Under the pieces are notes generated by a model, which searched no databases, was not told where the DNA came from, and saw only the letters and a list, made by a program, of their open reading frames with translations. Positions 15,376-23,625 of a DNA stretch of 30,389 nucleotides are shown here, piece by piece (positions within the stretch are counted from its first letter, which is position 1; each line of letters opens with the position of its first letter). The DNA lies in contig JBLHMP010000048.1 of assembly GCA_047623555.1 (NCBI GenBank), positions 1 through 30,389 on the forward strand, written 5' to 3'. Made by a program: the position numbers and the translations under genes. This DNA comes from NORP181 sp047623555. GTDB taxonomy: Bacteria; Pseudomonadota; Alphaproteobacteria; Rhodobacterales; Rhodobacteraceae.

Positions 15376-16524
15376 TTAGCTGGAAATCTCCTTCACGATG
15401 CGATCCATCATGCGGTCACACGCCGCGAGTTGATCCTGTGTGATGTATTCATCCGGTTTATGGCCCTGCGCCTCCATTGACCCCGGGCCGCAGACAATAG
15501 TCGGGATGCCAAGACCGGTGAAAACGCCCGCTTCGGTGCCAAAAGCAACTTTGGTGATGCCCTGATTTCCGGCCAGCTGCCGCGCCAGCGCAACCACCGG
15601 AGTACCTTGGTTAACCTCAAGCCCCGGATAGGCGTTGGTGCGGTTCAGCCTAATTTTGGCCTCAGCAAATGAGGGGCGATAGCGGTCGCTTACACGTTTT
15701 GCCGCATCGCGGATTTGCTGCATGATTTTGTCAGGGTTGTCCGCTGCAATGTGGCGGTATTCAAAGGTCAGTTCGGCGTGATCAGGCACGATATTCAAGG
15801 CAACACCGCCCAATAACTTGCCAATATGCACGGTGCTATAGGCGATGTCATAGGCCGCATCACGTGCGCCATGTTCCATAAGCCGGGTCTGAACACCGCG
15901 CAATTCGGTCACAAAATCGGTTGCCAGATGCAAGGCATTGACGAATTTCGGAGCCAGCGCCGAATGACCGTTCTGACCGTTACAAACCGCCCTAATGGCG
16001 ACCTTGCCTTTGTGTCCGATTGCCACTTGCATCTCGGTTGGCTCTCCGACGAAACAGGCGCGTGGGGCGCCCAAAAGCGGCGCAAGTTGATCGGCCATAT
16101 GCTGAATGCCGACACAGCCGATTTCTTCGTCATAGGAAAAAACTAGCTTTAGTGGCTCGCTCAGGTCACTGCGCGATGCCATGTCCGCCGAGCGCAGCAT
16201 GCAGGCCAGATAGCCCTTCATATCGGTGGTGCCACGCCCGTAAAATCGGTCGCCGTCTTGCGACAATCGGAATGGATCGCGGGTCCAATCCTGGCCTTGG
16301 GTCGGCACAACATCAGTATGGCCTGACAACAAAAAACCGCCCTCGGACGGGCCGATTTCACCATAAAGCCCGGCCTTTTGACCGGTGGCATCGGTGATCC
16401 GGGTGGTCCGGAACCCACGCTCGCGCAGATAGGATTCGATGAAATCGATGATGCCCAGATTGGATCGCGCACTGACCGTGTCGAACCCGATCAACTGCGC
16501 AAGAATGTCGAGGGTTTGCGACAT
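15376..16524 (-). CDS. M20-family deacetylase, ArgE-like (acetylornithine deacetylase type)
   Basis: This is a di-zinc M20 amidohydrolase of 382 aa. The metal-site motifs are SGHTDVVP (His69, with Asp71), YGRGTTDMKG (Asp101, bridging), FSYDEEIGC (general base Glu133, ligand Glu134) and CGPGSMEAQGHKPDEYI (C-terminal His). The inserted dimerisation domain begins at IGHKGKVAIR. It matches ArgE in motif pattern and length, but sits 8 bases downstream of the trimethylamine-dehydrogenase-like gene, in a catabolic cluster away from arginine genes. A role in hydrolysing an N-acyl amino acid or amine intermediate is therefore as likely as arginine synthesis. The reaction type is well supported; the substrate is not. 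Confidence 0.88.
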   Translation of the reverse strand: MSQTLDILAQLIGFDTVSARSNLGIIDFIESYLRERGFRTTRITDATGQKAGLYGEIGPSEGGFLLSGHTDVVPTQGQDWTRDPFRLSQDGDRFYGRGTTDMKGYLACMLRSADMASRSDLSEPLKLVFSYDEEIGCVGIQHMADQLAPLLGAPRACFVGEPTEMQVAIGHKGKVAIRAVCNGQNGHSALAPKFVNALHLATDFVTELRGVQTRLMEHGARDAAYDIAYSTVHIGKLLGGVALNIVPDHAELTFEYRHIAADNPDKIMQQIRDAAKRVSDRYRPSFAEAKIRLNRTNAYPGLEVNQGTPVVALARQLAGNQGITKVAFGTEAGVFTGLGIPTIVCGPGSMEAQGHKPDEYITQDQLAACDRMMDRIVKEISS

Positions 16525-16532
16525 GGGTGCCC

Positions 16533-18602
16533 CTAATCCACGGCCAGTTCGGTGATTTCACGGCGGAACGGTAAGGCGTCGCCAATGTCATCGCCATCAA
16601 GTTCGCGGGCATAGCGGTGCCCGGCATAGGTGGCCCATGCAATCGGTCCCGGTGCGTTTGCGTCGCCGATGATTTTCACCGTTTTAATCCCGGCATCCGC
16701 CCATTCGGTTTCACGCGATTTCAGGTCGTTGAACACTTGATTGGTTTCCAGACGCGAGGCGACGACGACAACAGCATCGCAGCCATATTCGGCGGTAACG
16801 TCAGTGTAGACACAGTTTGATACAACATGCCCTTTGCCAATTCCGGTGACGCCCCGGTTAAGCACAATATTCACGCCCATTTCGGCAAGGTTCTTGTGAA
16901 TAGTGTGTTGTTCCAGTGTGTTATTGGTCCAGTCTGACAAATAGGCGCAAGGGGTGATGATCGTGACATCGCAGCCTTTTTTGTGCAAAAGTTCGGCCAG
17001 AACGCCGCCCATATAATAGTGATCATCGTCATAGATCACCACTTTGCCACTGGGTAAATTGCCCGACATGATGTCGTCAGGCGTAAAAATCGGCATCGAC
17101 GCGTCCATAGCAAAGGGCACTACGTGTTGGCGACTTACCCCGTCGCGGCGCCATTTTGAACCGGTGGCGATACAGATATTTTCAAAGCCGAATTCCAGAA
17201 TGCTTGCGGCGTCCAGTTTGCTGTCGAAATAGGTTTCGACGTTGGCCTTTTGGCTGATCTGGTACTCGCGATAGTCCGAAACCCGGCCCCACGCACTTAG
17301 CCCCGGCAACAGACGTTCGCGCGCGACACGGCCACCAAGTTCGGTTGTGGCTTCGGCAATGGCGACGTCATAGCCGCGTTCAGATAAGGCGCGGGCTGCC
17401 TCAAGGCCTGCGGGCCCAGAGCCAACAATCAGAACGTTGGAACTATCGCCCTTGGCGTTCATCTTTTCCGGATGCCAGCCTTTGCGCCATTCCTCCATAA
17501 ACGTCGGGTTTTGCGTGCAGCGGCTGATCGACATGGTCATGTCGCCGGTGATGTAAATGTTGCAGCCGATGCATTCTCGAATGTCCTCGATCCGGCCTTC
17601 TTCGATCTTTTTGGGCAGGAACGGATCGGCAATTGACGGGCGGGCGCAACCGATAAAATCAAGCAGGCCTGAGTTGATTTGCTTGATCATCGTATCAGGC
17701 GAGGTGAACCGCCCAACGCCGACAATGGGTTTGCTGGTCAACTCGTGAATGCCGCGAACCAGATCTTGTTGCGTTGCTTCGCCTTTGAATCGCGACGGGG
17801 CTGAGCAGTCTTCCCATGTGCCTTGGGCAAGGTCCCAAAGATCGGGCAGATCTTTGTTCATTTCAATGAAATCGCGGACTTCTGCGTTGGAAAACCCCAG
17901 ATCTCCGATGGTCTCGTCCAGGCTGACCCGCAGGGTGATGCCCATGCTGTCGCCCACCGCGTCTTTAATATCACCAATCACCTCGTTCACGAACCGCGAC
18001 CGGTTTTCCAGACTGCCGCCGTATTCGTCACTGCGCTGGTTGGTGGCGCGGCTTAGGAAATGTTGGAAAATGCCAAAACCATGCGCGCCGTACAGGCAAA
18101 TTAGATCAAAACCGGCCAGTTTGGATCGTTTGGCAGCGTTCACAAACCAGCGCCGCAGATCGCGGATGTCGGATTTGTCTAGCGCATGCGCCTGTATCGG
18201 GTCGTTGGTAAAGGTGCGGATCGGCATGGCGGACACCGCCAGCGGCACCTCTTTGGAATACAAGTTCGGCCCGTTGATCCCGGAATAGGCCAGCTGAATA
18301 CCGGCCAGTGCGCCATGTTCCTTCATCTTTTCCGACATCTTGCGCAGTTGCGGAATGTCTTTGTCTTCCCACAGGCGCAATTCAATAAACGGGGTGATTT
18401 CCGAGGTGTGGTGCATCTCGCATTGCTCGGTGAATATCACCCCCCAGCCACCCTCGGCCTTAATGCCGCGCATGGCCGCCGCCGCCGACGGATCACGGTA
18501 TCCACCACCGTTACAATGGGGAACCTGAAAGAACCGGTTTTTGGCTGTGACCGGACCGATCTGCATCGGCTCAAATAGAATATCATAGCGGGGATCGCGC
18601 AA
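16533..18602 (-). CDS. Trimethylamine/dimethylamine dehydrogenase-like flavoprotein
   Basis: This 689-aa protein has the TMADH architecture: an OYE-type FMN barrel (1 to about 340), a [4Fe-4S] loop, and a C-terminal dinucleotide-binding part (VLIVGSGPAGLEAARAL near residue 385). The TMADH/DMADH signatures are MQIGPVTAKNRFFQVPHCNG, GAHGFGIFQHFLSRATNQR (Tyr and His of the YGAH active-site stretch present), WEDCSAPSRF and VGVGRFTSPDTM. Such enzymes oxidatively N-demethylate small amines and release formaldehyde. The Fe-S motif reads CIGCNIY...C: Cys344, Cys347 and Cys362 are present, but the third ligand position is Tyr350 (codon TAC instead of TGC). The start is TTG 18602 with AGGAGG 5 bases upstream. 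The substrate is unknown; the neighbours (RidA, DUF1028, flavin monooxygenase, M20) suggest amine or N-methyl compound catabolism. Confidence 0.88.
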   Translation of the reverse strand: MRDPRYDILFEPMQIGPVTAKNRFFQVPHCNGGGYRDPSAAAAMRGIKAEGGWGVIFTEQCEMHHTSEITPFIELRLWEDKDIPQLRKMSEKMKEHGALAGIQLAYSGINGPNLYSKEVPLAVSAMPIRTFTNDPIQAHALDKSDIRDLRRWFVNAAKRSKLAGFDLICLYGAHGFGIFQHFLSRATNQRSDEYGGSLENRSRFVNEVIGDIKDAVGDSMGITLRVSLDETIGDLGFSNAEVRDFIEMNKDLPDLWDLAQGTWEDCSAPSRFKGEATQQDLVRGIHELTSKPIVGVGRFTSPDTMIKQINSGLLDFIGCARPSIADPFLPKKIEEGRIEDIRECIGCNIYITGDMTMSISRCTQNPTFMEEWRKGWHPEKMNAKGDSSNVLIVGSGPAGLEAARALSERGYDVAIAEATTELGGRVARERLLPGLSAWGRVSDYREYQISQKANVETYFDSKLDAASILEFGFENICIATGSKWRRDGVSRQHVVPFAMDASMPIFTPDDIMSGNLPSGKVVIYDDDHYYMGGVLAELLHKKGCDVTIITPCAYLSDWTNNTLEQHTIHKNLAEMGVNIVLNRGVTGIGKGHVVSNCVYTDVTAEYGCDAVVVVASRLETNQVFNDLKSRETEWADAGIKTVKIIGDANAPGPIAWATYAGHRYARELDGDDIGDALPFRREITELAVD

Positions 18603-18694
18603 TTATGCCTCCTGCGAAAGCGGGTTTGTCCGATAATACTGTGCCTTCCAAGGAACAAAAGACAAGGTTGCGAAAGCAGTGATTAGGGGCAGGC

Positions 18695-19618
18695 TTAGGT
18701 GCCCAAGCCCGGCAAACCGCCGCTTTGCAGGCGCTCACTGCAATGCTGGACAAACGCGTGCACAACACGGGTCGTTTCCGCGCCGGGTGACATGAGCAAC
18801 CCCATTTTCATCGGTCGCACAGTCCCGGATAGCGGGATGAATTTCAGCGGCTTTCCGTCCGGAGAGTTGTCATTCAATGGGCGCACATTTGCGATGGAAT
18901 AGCCAAAGCCATTGGCCACAAGGCTGCGCATCACGGCCATGTCTTTGGTGCGTTCAGCGATGTGCGGTTTGGCATCGATTTGGGTAAAGAACGACAGGAA
19001 ATAGTCGGAACTATATGGTAGATCCAACAGCACCATCGGGTGGCCTTTCAACTCTTCCACAGAAACAGTTGTCAGATGCGCAAGCGCGTGGGTTTCGCTG
19101 ACGATGGCATAGGGTGGCAGCGCAAGCAGCGGCACAAAATGCAGATCTGTCGGCAAACCCAGATCATATGTCAGGGCAACATCAATTTCTGCGCGCCGCA
19201 AGAAACTGAATATTTCGGATTGGTTCAACTCGTGTTGGCGCACGCGCACGTCGGGGTTTTCGGTTTCAAAACTGCGCCTTACGGACGGCAAAACCATTTG
19301 GGCAAAGGTGACCAGGCAGCCGATGGCGAGCGGGCCACGGACGGAATCTGAAATGTCGCCTGCCAGATCCATCAATCTGTCTGCCTCTTTCAGAACCAGC
19401 CTAGCCTGCACCATCATCCGCCGCCCCGCCAGCGTCAGCGACAGGCCCTGGGCGTGTTGGCGGACAAACAGCGGCAGGCCGAATTCTTTTTCCAATTGGG
19501 TGATTGCAGCCGAGATCGACGGTGACGACACATTCACCTTTTCCGAGGCCAACGCGATGCTACCAATTTCGCCAACTGCGACGAAATATTCCAACTGTCT
19601 GAGAGTATATCTCAGCAT
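18695..19618 (-). CDS. LysR-family transcriptional regulator
   Basis: This 307-aa LysR-type regulator has an N-terminal winged HTH (LRQLEYFVAVGEIGSIALASEKVNVSSPSISAAITQLEKEFG, residues about 6-50) and a periplasmic-binding-like effector domain (GPLAIGCLVTFAQMVLPSV onward). The start ATG 19618 yields the usual MLRYTLRQLEYFV beginning. It lies within a run of minus-strand genes, 92 bases upstream of the dehydrogenase-like gene, so it is a likely activator of this amine block. The effector is unknown. No clear T-N11-A site could be assigned with confidence. Confidence 0.92.
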   Translation of the reverse strand: MLRYTLRQLEYFVAVGEIGSIALASEKVNVSSPSISAAITQLEKEFGLPLFVRQHAQGLSLTLAGRRMMVQARLVLKEADRLMDLAGDISDSVRGPLAIGCLVTFAQMVLPSVRRSFETENPDVRVRQHELNQSEIFSFLRRAEIDVALTYDLGLPTDLHFVPLLALPPYAIVSETHALAHLTTVSVEELKGHPMVLLDLPYSSDYFLSFFTQIDAKPHIAERTKDMAVMRSLVANGFGYSIANVRPLNDNSPDGKPLKFIPLSGTVRPMKMGLLMSPGAETTRVVHAFVQHCSERLQSGGLPGLGT

Positions 19619-19728
19619 TACGTCTCCCTGCTTTGCACAATTTGTACTGAATTCAAGTTGCGTTCAAAGCAGTGTATTTCACAGGTAAGTGCAAGCTAAG
19701 ATCGCACTTGTGTCGTCCAAGGTCGTCG

Positions 19729-20403
19729 TCATTCGTCGCCGGGCACGCCGTATGATGGGGCTTCGCGCGGGTCCAGGGCGCGTTGGACATAGGCCGCAAG
19801 CTGCGGTTTATAGACGTCCCAGACGGTGGCGATGTTCTCAATCGGGCAATCGTCTGTCCAATCACAGCGCAGATCGGCCACTGGCCAGCTCACCTTGTCG
19901 ACGATTTTCAGGCCTGCGGAATGCAGAGGCCCAGCCTCGCCTCCGGCGGCAAGACCCGCGCGCATGGCCGCGATCAGACGGTCGCCAATATGGCCGGATG
20001 AGGTTAAAAACCCGTGAACAACGGCCTGTGGCACGTCCTCATTCGCTAACATATTCCCGCCCGATGCGACGTTAATGCCCTGTGCTTGGGTCCATATGCC
20101 CAGCGAATTAGGGCCGGAATGAATGGCCGTTGCGCCCAATTGATCAACGGCAAGCAGTTGTCGATATTCGGTGAATTTACTCGCGGCAATGACACCATTT
20201 ACGGCGTCTGCGGCAGGCAGACCGTTTTGCAAAAGGTCCAGAACACGCGGCCCAAGCGACGGGTCAGTGACGTTTTGTGAGGCCACGGCGCCAACACCCG
20301 CACGCGCAAACGAGCACCGCGCGGCGACAGCAGGCGAGGACGAGGAAATGGCGATGCCAAACATGCCGGTTTGCGCGCAGCGTGCGACGAGGGAAAATGT
20401 GAT
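19729..20403 (-). CDS. DUF1028 family protein (Ntn-hydrolase-like), apparent ATC start
   Basis: This DUF1028 (COG3342) protein is thought to be an Ntn-hydrolase-like fold; such genes commonly pair with RidA. It contains the family block GMFGIAISSSSPAVAARC, then ARAGVGAVASQNVTDP and NEDVPQAV. Family members begin (M)TFSLVARCxxTG. Here exactly those residues (ITFSLVARCAQTG) are encoded upstream of the first ATG (20364), and the codon at the expected Met is ATC (20403-20401). GGAG (20414-20411) lies 7 bases upstream of the ATC, and an in-frame TGA closes the frame just before it, so no ATG, GTG or TTG is available. I therefore place the start at ATC 20403 (224 aa). Starting at ATG 20364 would delete the first beta strand. 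The stop of ridA lies 4 bases upstream of this start. Confidence 0.82.
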   Translation of the reverse strand: MTFSLVARCAQTGMFGIAISSSSPAVAARCSFARAGVGAVASQNVTDPSLGPRVLDLLQNGLPAADAVNGVIAASKFTEYRQLLAVDQLGATAIHSGPNSLGIWTQAQGINVASGGNMLANEDVPQAVVHGFLTSSGHIGDRLIAAMRAGLAAGGEAGPLHSAGLKIVDKVSWPVADLRCDWTDDCPIENIATVWDVYKPQLAAYVQRALDPREAPSYGVPGDE

Positions 20404-20414
20404 GGCTTTACTCC
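20401..20414 (-). promoter_or_regulatory. Ribosome-binding site positioned for an ATC start codon
   Basis: GGAG (20414-20411), then 7 bases, then ATC (20403-20401), where the DUF1028 family has its initiator Met. The next ATG is 36 bases downstream with no ribosome-binding site in range. Confidence 0.6.
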
Positions 20415-20824
20415 GGGATCACGGCGGTGCCGTCGATCTCAACGAGCCATTCTGGCCGCGCCAGTGCCAGCACCACCAGACCGGTAGAAACCGGATGCAC
20501 GCCTTTGATATATTCGCCCATGGTCCGGTAAATCGCCTCGCGATGGCGCACGTCGGTGATGTAAACGACAACCTTGACCAGATGCTCCATGTTGCCACCT
20601 GCCTCCTCAATAAGCTGGCGGATATTTTGCATCACCTTGTGGGTCTGCTCAACCGGATCATGGCTGGCGATGTTCGCCGCATCGTCCAGGTTTTGCGGGC
20701 ATTGGCCGCGCAAATATACTGTTTTTCCGCCTTGGGTGACGACGGCCTGACACAGGTCATTGTCCAGATTTTGCTCGGGATAGGTGTCGGATGTGTTGAA
20801 TTTGCGAATGCGGGTATGGGCCAT
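20408..20824 (-). CDS. RidA family protein (YjgF/YER057c/UK114)
   Basis: RidA-fold proteins hydrolyse reactive enamines/imines formed by amine-oxidising and PLP enzymes. This 138-aa protein has the trimer-fold pattern: GKTVYLRGQCPQNLDD, then ASHDPVEQTHKVMQNIRQLIEEAGG, then the C-terminal strand ALARPEWLVEIDGTAVIPE with the conserved Arg and Glu of the active-site cleft. I chose ATG 20824 because GGAG lies 6 bases upstream and the sequence then begins MAHTRIRKFN; the longer frame to 20869 lacks homology. It sits 45 bases after the flavin monooxygenase gene and just before DUF1028. Disposal of an imine released by the neighbouring flavoenzymes is a reasonable inference. Confidence 0.9.
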   Translation of the reverse strand: MAHTRIRKFNTSDTYPEQNLDNDLCQAVVTQGGKTVYLRGQCPQNLDDAANIASHDPVEQTHKVMQNIRQLIEEAGGNMEHLVKVVVYITDVRHREAIYRTMGEYIKGVHPVSTGLVVLALARPEWLVEIDGTAVIPE

Positions 20825-20869
20825 GGCGGTCTCCGTCGGGATTGTTCGTAGGGGGCGGTCTTGGACCAT

Positions 20870-22126
20870 TTAATCCGAGGGACCACGATACTCTAGGTAT
20901 TTTCGTTGTGTGGCAATCTGGTCGGCAACATGTTTGGCATCAAACCAAACCCCCCAGATAAAGGTCGATCCGCGCCGTGACTGCCAGGGCAGTCCCAAAA
21001 AGTATATTCCGGGCTCTGACGACACGCCGCGTTGGTGTTTCGGTTTGCCCGCCTCGTCAAAGGCATCGGCCTTAAGCCAGCTGAAATCCTGTGAAAACCC
21101 AGTTGCCCAGATGATCGAGGTTATACCGGCCTCTGCCAGATTTAGTTCGGCAATCGGGTGCGTCATACACTGCGGATCGGGGCCAATATCGCGCGCCTCG
21201 GGCTCTTTTGGAAAATCCAGACCATTGCGGGCGATATAGGCGTCGGCATCGTCCAGCATGGACAAATAGCTGGCATCTCCCCCGGCGATATTCGCGCTCA
21301 GATCCGAGGCAAAGGACAATACGCCATCTTTAAACGCCACGGTCCTGCCAACCAGCGTCATGCCCTGTTTTGCATAGTCGCGAAAGTCGACGGTCCGCCC
21401 ACCACGCGCACCACTAACCGAGATCGTGACATGTTCGGTGCCCGGCGCTAATGCCGCGATATCCCACAGGCCAAGAACGCCCAGCCACCAAACAAAATCG
21501 CGTCCGCGATAGCTGCGCGGTGGCCGGTCATGCGGGCCAACCGAAAGATAGACTTTCCGACCTGCGCGCATCAATTCATCTGCGATCTGCCCCCCGGATG
21601 ACCCCGCGCCAACAACCATCACAGCCCCTTGCGGCAGTTGTTCGGGATTGCGATAGTCAAACGAATGCAGCTGCATAATGTCGGTATCTTTGGCAATAAC
21701 CGGCGGGATAACGGGGCATTGAAAGGCCCCGGTGGCGACAACAATGTTCGCGGCCTCGATCACACCATCCGATGTTTCCACACGAAACCCGGCCTGATTT
21801 GCTAGTCGCTGGGCCTGCAAAACATCCACCCCACAGCGGATCGGGGCGTTGATCATATCGGCATATTCAACGAAATAATCCGCGACCTTTTCTTTGCCAA
21901 CAAAGGCCTCGGGGTTTGCACCGGAAAACGCCATTCCGGGGAAACGATCATGCCAGGCCGGGCCATTGGCAACCAGCGAATCCCAGCGCCCGGTCCGCCA
22001 GCGTTCGGCAATTCGGTCCCGTTCCAGAACAAGATGCGGAATGCCATTCTTGCTTAGGTGCTCGCTCATGGCGACGCCCGCCTGACCGGCGCCAACAACA
22101 AGAGTATCTATCTTTTCAATCGACAT
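20870..22126 (-). CDS. FAD/NADPH-dependent monooxygenase-like protein (FMO/CzcO type)
   Basis: This 418-aa two-dinucleotide-binding flavoprotein of the COG2072 group has an N-terminal FAD-binding GxGxxG in DTLVVGAGQAGVAMSEHL (residues 7-24), the WDSLVANGPAWHDRFPG flavin loop, a second Rossmann motif VMVVGAGSSGGQIADEL for NADPH, a short FMO-like motif QLHSFDYRNPE and the C-terminal IIWATGFSQDFSWL. These enzymes oxygenate amines, sulfur compounds or ketones. The start ATG 22126 gives the standard beginning. It is the first gene of the minus-strand amine block. The family is clear, the substrate is not; N-oxygenation is suggested by the RidA and dehydrogenase neighbours. Confidence 0.87.
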   Translation of the reverse strand: MSIEKIDTLVVGAGQAGVAMSEHLSKNGIPHLVLERDRIAERWRTGRWDSLVANGPAWHDRFPGMAFSGANPEAFVGKEKVADYFVEYADMINAPIRCGVDVLQAQRLANQAGFRVETSDGVIEAANIVVATGAFQCPVIPPVIAKDTDIMQLHSFDYRNPEQLPQGAVMVVGAGSSGGQIADELMRAGRKVYLSVGPHDRPPRSYRGRDFVWWLGVLGLWDIAALAPGTEHVTISVSGARGGRTVDFRDYAKQGMTLVGRTVAFKDGVLSFASDLSANIAGGDASYLSMLDDADAYIARNGLDFPKEPEARDIGPDPQCMTHPIAELNLAEAGITSIIWATGFSQDFSWLKADAFDEAGKPKHQRGVSSEPGIYFLGLPWQSRRGSTFIWGVWFDAKHVADQIATQRKYLEYRGPSD

Positions 22127-22564
22127 GTCCGGGCCTTTTGTTCTGGCAACCCACGGGATTTAGCGCGTTTGACCGTCAACCTACTAGAGCCGCCAGATAG
22201 TCGAAAATATGATTTCATTAAGCATTGATTGGGAAAAGGCTAACCGCCGATACAACCGCACAAATGGCTGTGTCTGATTGCCGATTGGATGTTTAACTGG
22301 CCCGATATTGGTCGCGCGATAACCCCAATTTGCAGTCTTTTGGTTGCGATAAGGTACAAGATTGTGATGTTTTGCCAACGCATCAGGCGTGGTTTGTTCG
22401 GTGTTTCAAACTTTGCTGAAAATTACTTTAACCTTAAATAAGCCAAATGAAGCACTTGCACCAGGCGCGGTAGAAACGGGTAAATTTTTGTTGTCGTAAG
22501 GGCTATTTGATTTTTTACTAAACCGTACGGTAAAAAAATATATTTGGGAAATGGAAGCGTAAGA
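22127..22564. other. Divergent regulatory gap between the amine block and the tctC block
   Basis: This AT-rich, non-coding region of about 440 bases must hold the promoters of both divergent units. An 11-base dyad, TTGACCGTCAA, lies at 22169-22179 near the monooxygenase start. A 10-base palindrome, ACCGTACGGT, lies at 22522-22531 near tctC. No credible gene was seen. Confidence 0.5.
22522..22531. promoter_or_regulatory. TetR-type operator candidate upstream of tctC
   Basis: ACCGTACGGT is a perfect palindrome flanked by T- and A-rich runs (TTTTTTACTAA and AAAAAAATAT). This layout is typical of TetR-family operators. It is 33 bases upstream of the tctC ATG, where it would block transcription. 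The TetR domain of the downstream fusion protein is the obvious candidate ligand. Confidence 0.5.
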
Positions 22565-23512
22565 ATGGTCTCATCACACACAATAGGTGCCTCGTTGATG
22601 ACGTTGGCAATCACAGTTGCGGGACCAGCTCTCGCCGAATACCCGGACAACCCCGTGAGCTTTGTGGTGCCGTTCCCACCCGGCGACGTCGAGGACGTTC
22701 TGACACGGATGATTGCCGGAGATTTCAGCAAGAAATATGGCGTTGCAGTGGCTGTGGTGAACAAGCCCGGCGGTGGTGGCAGCCCATTTCCCGGTGCCAT
22801 CGAAGTGGCTGGCGCGCCAGCCAATGGTTATAGGGTTGGCTCATTCGTGATGGATGTTCCGCTGGTTGGGCCGCTAATCGGTATCCCGCCGCTGAACCCA
22901 AACCCGTTTGAGCCTGTTGGCATTTTTGTCGCCTATCCAATGGTGATCGCAACATCAAAAGACGCACCATATCAGACCATGGACGAGCTCGCCGCCTATG
23001 CAAAAGACAACGATGTGTCGTTGGCGCATTTTGGCGCCGAACTGACACCAACACAGATCACCTTTGCGATGGCGGCGCAGATGGAGTTTGATTACGCCTC
23101 CGAGGCGGCGTTTGGCGCGATTGATTGCAATACTTTTGCCTCGGGTGATGCGGATGTTGGCAACACCACGATCCAGCTTATCCTGCCTTGTCTTGATCAA
23201 ATGACCATCCTGTCAACGCTGACATCCAAGCGGTTGCCGATGACACCAGACAGCCCAACGGTTGGTGAAATCCGGCCCGAATTGAAAATGGGTTTGTGGA
23301 ATGGTCTGTTTGTGCACGCAGACACCCTGGCAGATGTTCGCGAAAAGATTGCGGCTGTCGCCGTAGAAACGATGGCATCTGAGCGGGCGCAGAAGTTCGC
23401 TGCGCAAACCGGTGCGGTTGTGTATTGGCAGGGCGCAGATGCGGCCAACGCCCAGATCGAGGCCGATTTGGCCGTTATGGCGACCATCGGTAAAATCCTG
23501 GGCACACAATAA
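22565..23512 (+). CDS. TctC/Bug-family tripartite tricarboxylate transporter binding protein
   Basis: This is the periplasmic substrate-binding protein of a TTT transporter, 315 aa. A Sec signal peptide (MVSSHTIGASLMTLAITVAG, cleavage after ALA) precedes a mature domain beginning EYPDNPVSFVVPFPPGD, with the Bug-family VVNKPGGGGSPFPGAIEVA loop. Cysteines in AFGAIDCNTF and LILPCLDQM may form a disulfide. I chose ATG 22565 because GGAAG lies upstream; an earlier in-frame TTG at 22544 has none. It is the first gene of the plus-strand block, and a partial tctA gene lies at the far end on the other strand. Bug proteins bind carboxylates, including nicotinate; given the nicX-like gene next door, a pyridine carboxylate or similar acid is a plausible ligand (inference). 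Confidence 0.9.
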   Translation: MVSSHTIGASLMTLAITVAGPALAEYPDNPVSFVVPFPPGDVEDVLTRMIAGDFSKKYGVAVAVVNKPGGGGSPFPGAIEVAGAPANGYRVGSFVMDVPLVGPLIGIPPLNPNPFEPVGIFVAYPMVIATSKDAPYQTMDELAAYAKDNDVSLAHFGAELTPTQITFAMAAQMEFDYASEAAFGAIDCNTFASGDADVGNTTIQLILPCLDQMTILSTLTSKRLPMTPDSPTVGEIRPELKMGLWNGLFVHADTLADVREKIAAVAVETMASERAQKFAAQTGAVVYWQGADAANAQIEADLAVMATIGKILGTQ

Positions 23513-23526
23513 CGTCTGAACAGAAT

Positions 23527-23554
23527 ACCGGGGCTTTTGGACAAAGGCCCCGGT
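23527..23554 (+). terminator. Hairpin after tctC (attenuator/stabiliser)
   Basis: Arms ACCGGGGC (23527-23534) and GCCCCGGT (23547-23554) form a perfect 8-bp stem with a 12-base loop. The following sequence is C-rich with no T run, so it is more likely an mRNA-stabilising or attenuating structure than a full terminator. Confidence 0.5.
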
Positions 23555-23625
23555 GCCCCCCACCCTCGTTGTGCCACGCGAAATTGTACCGCGACAGGCT
23601 GGTCTATGCCCGAAAGGATTGCGCC

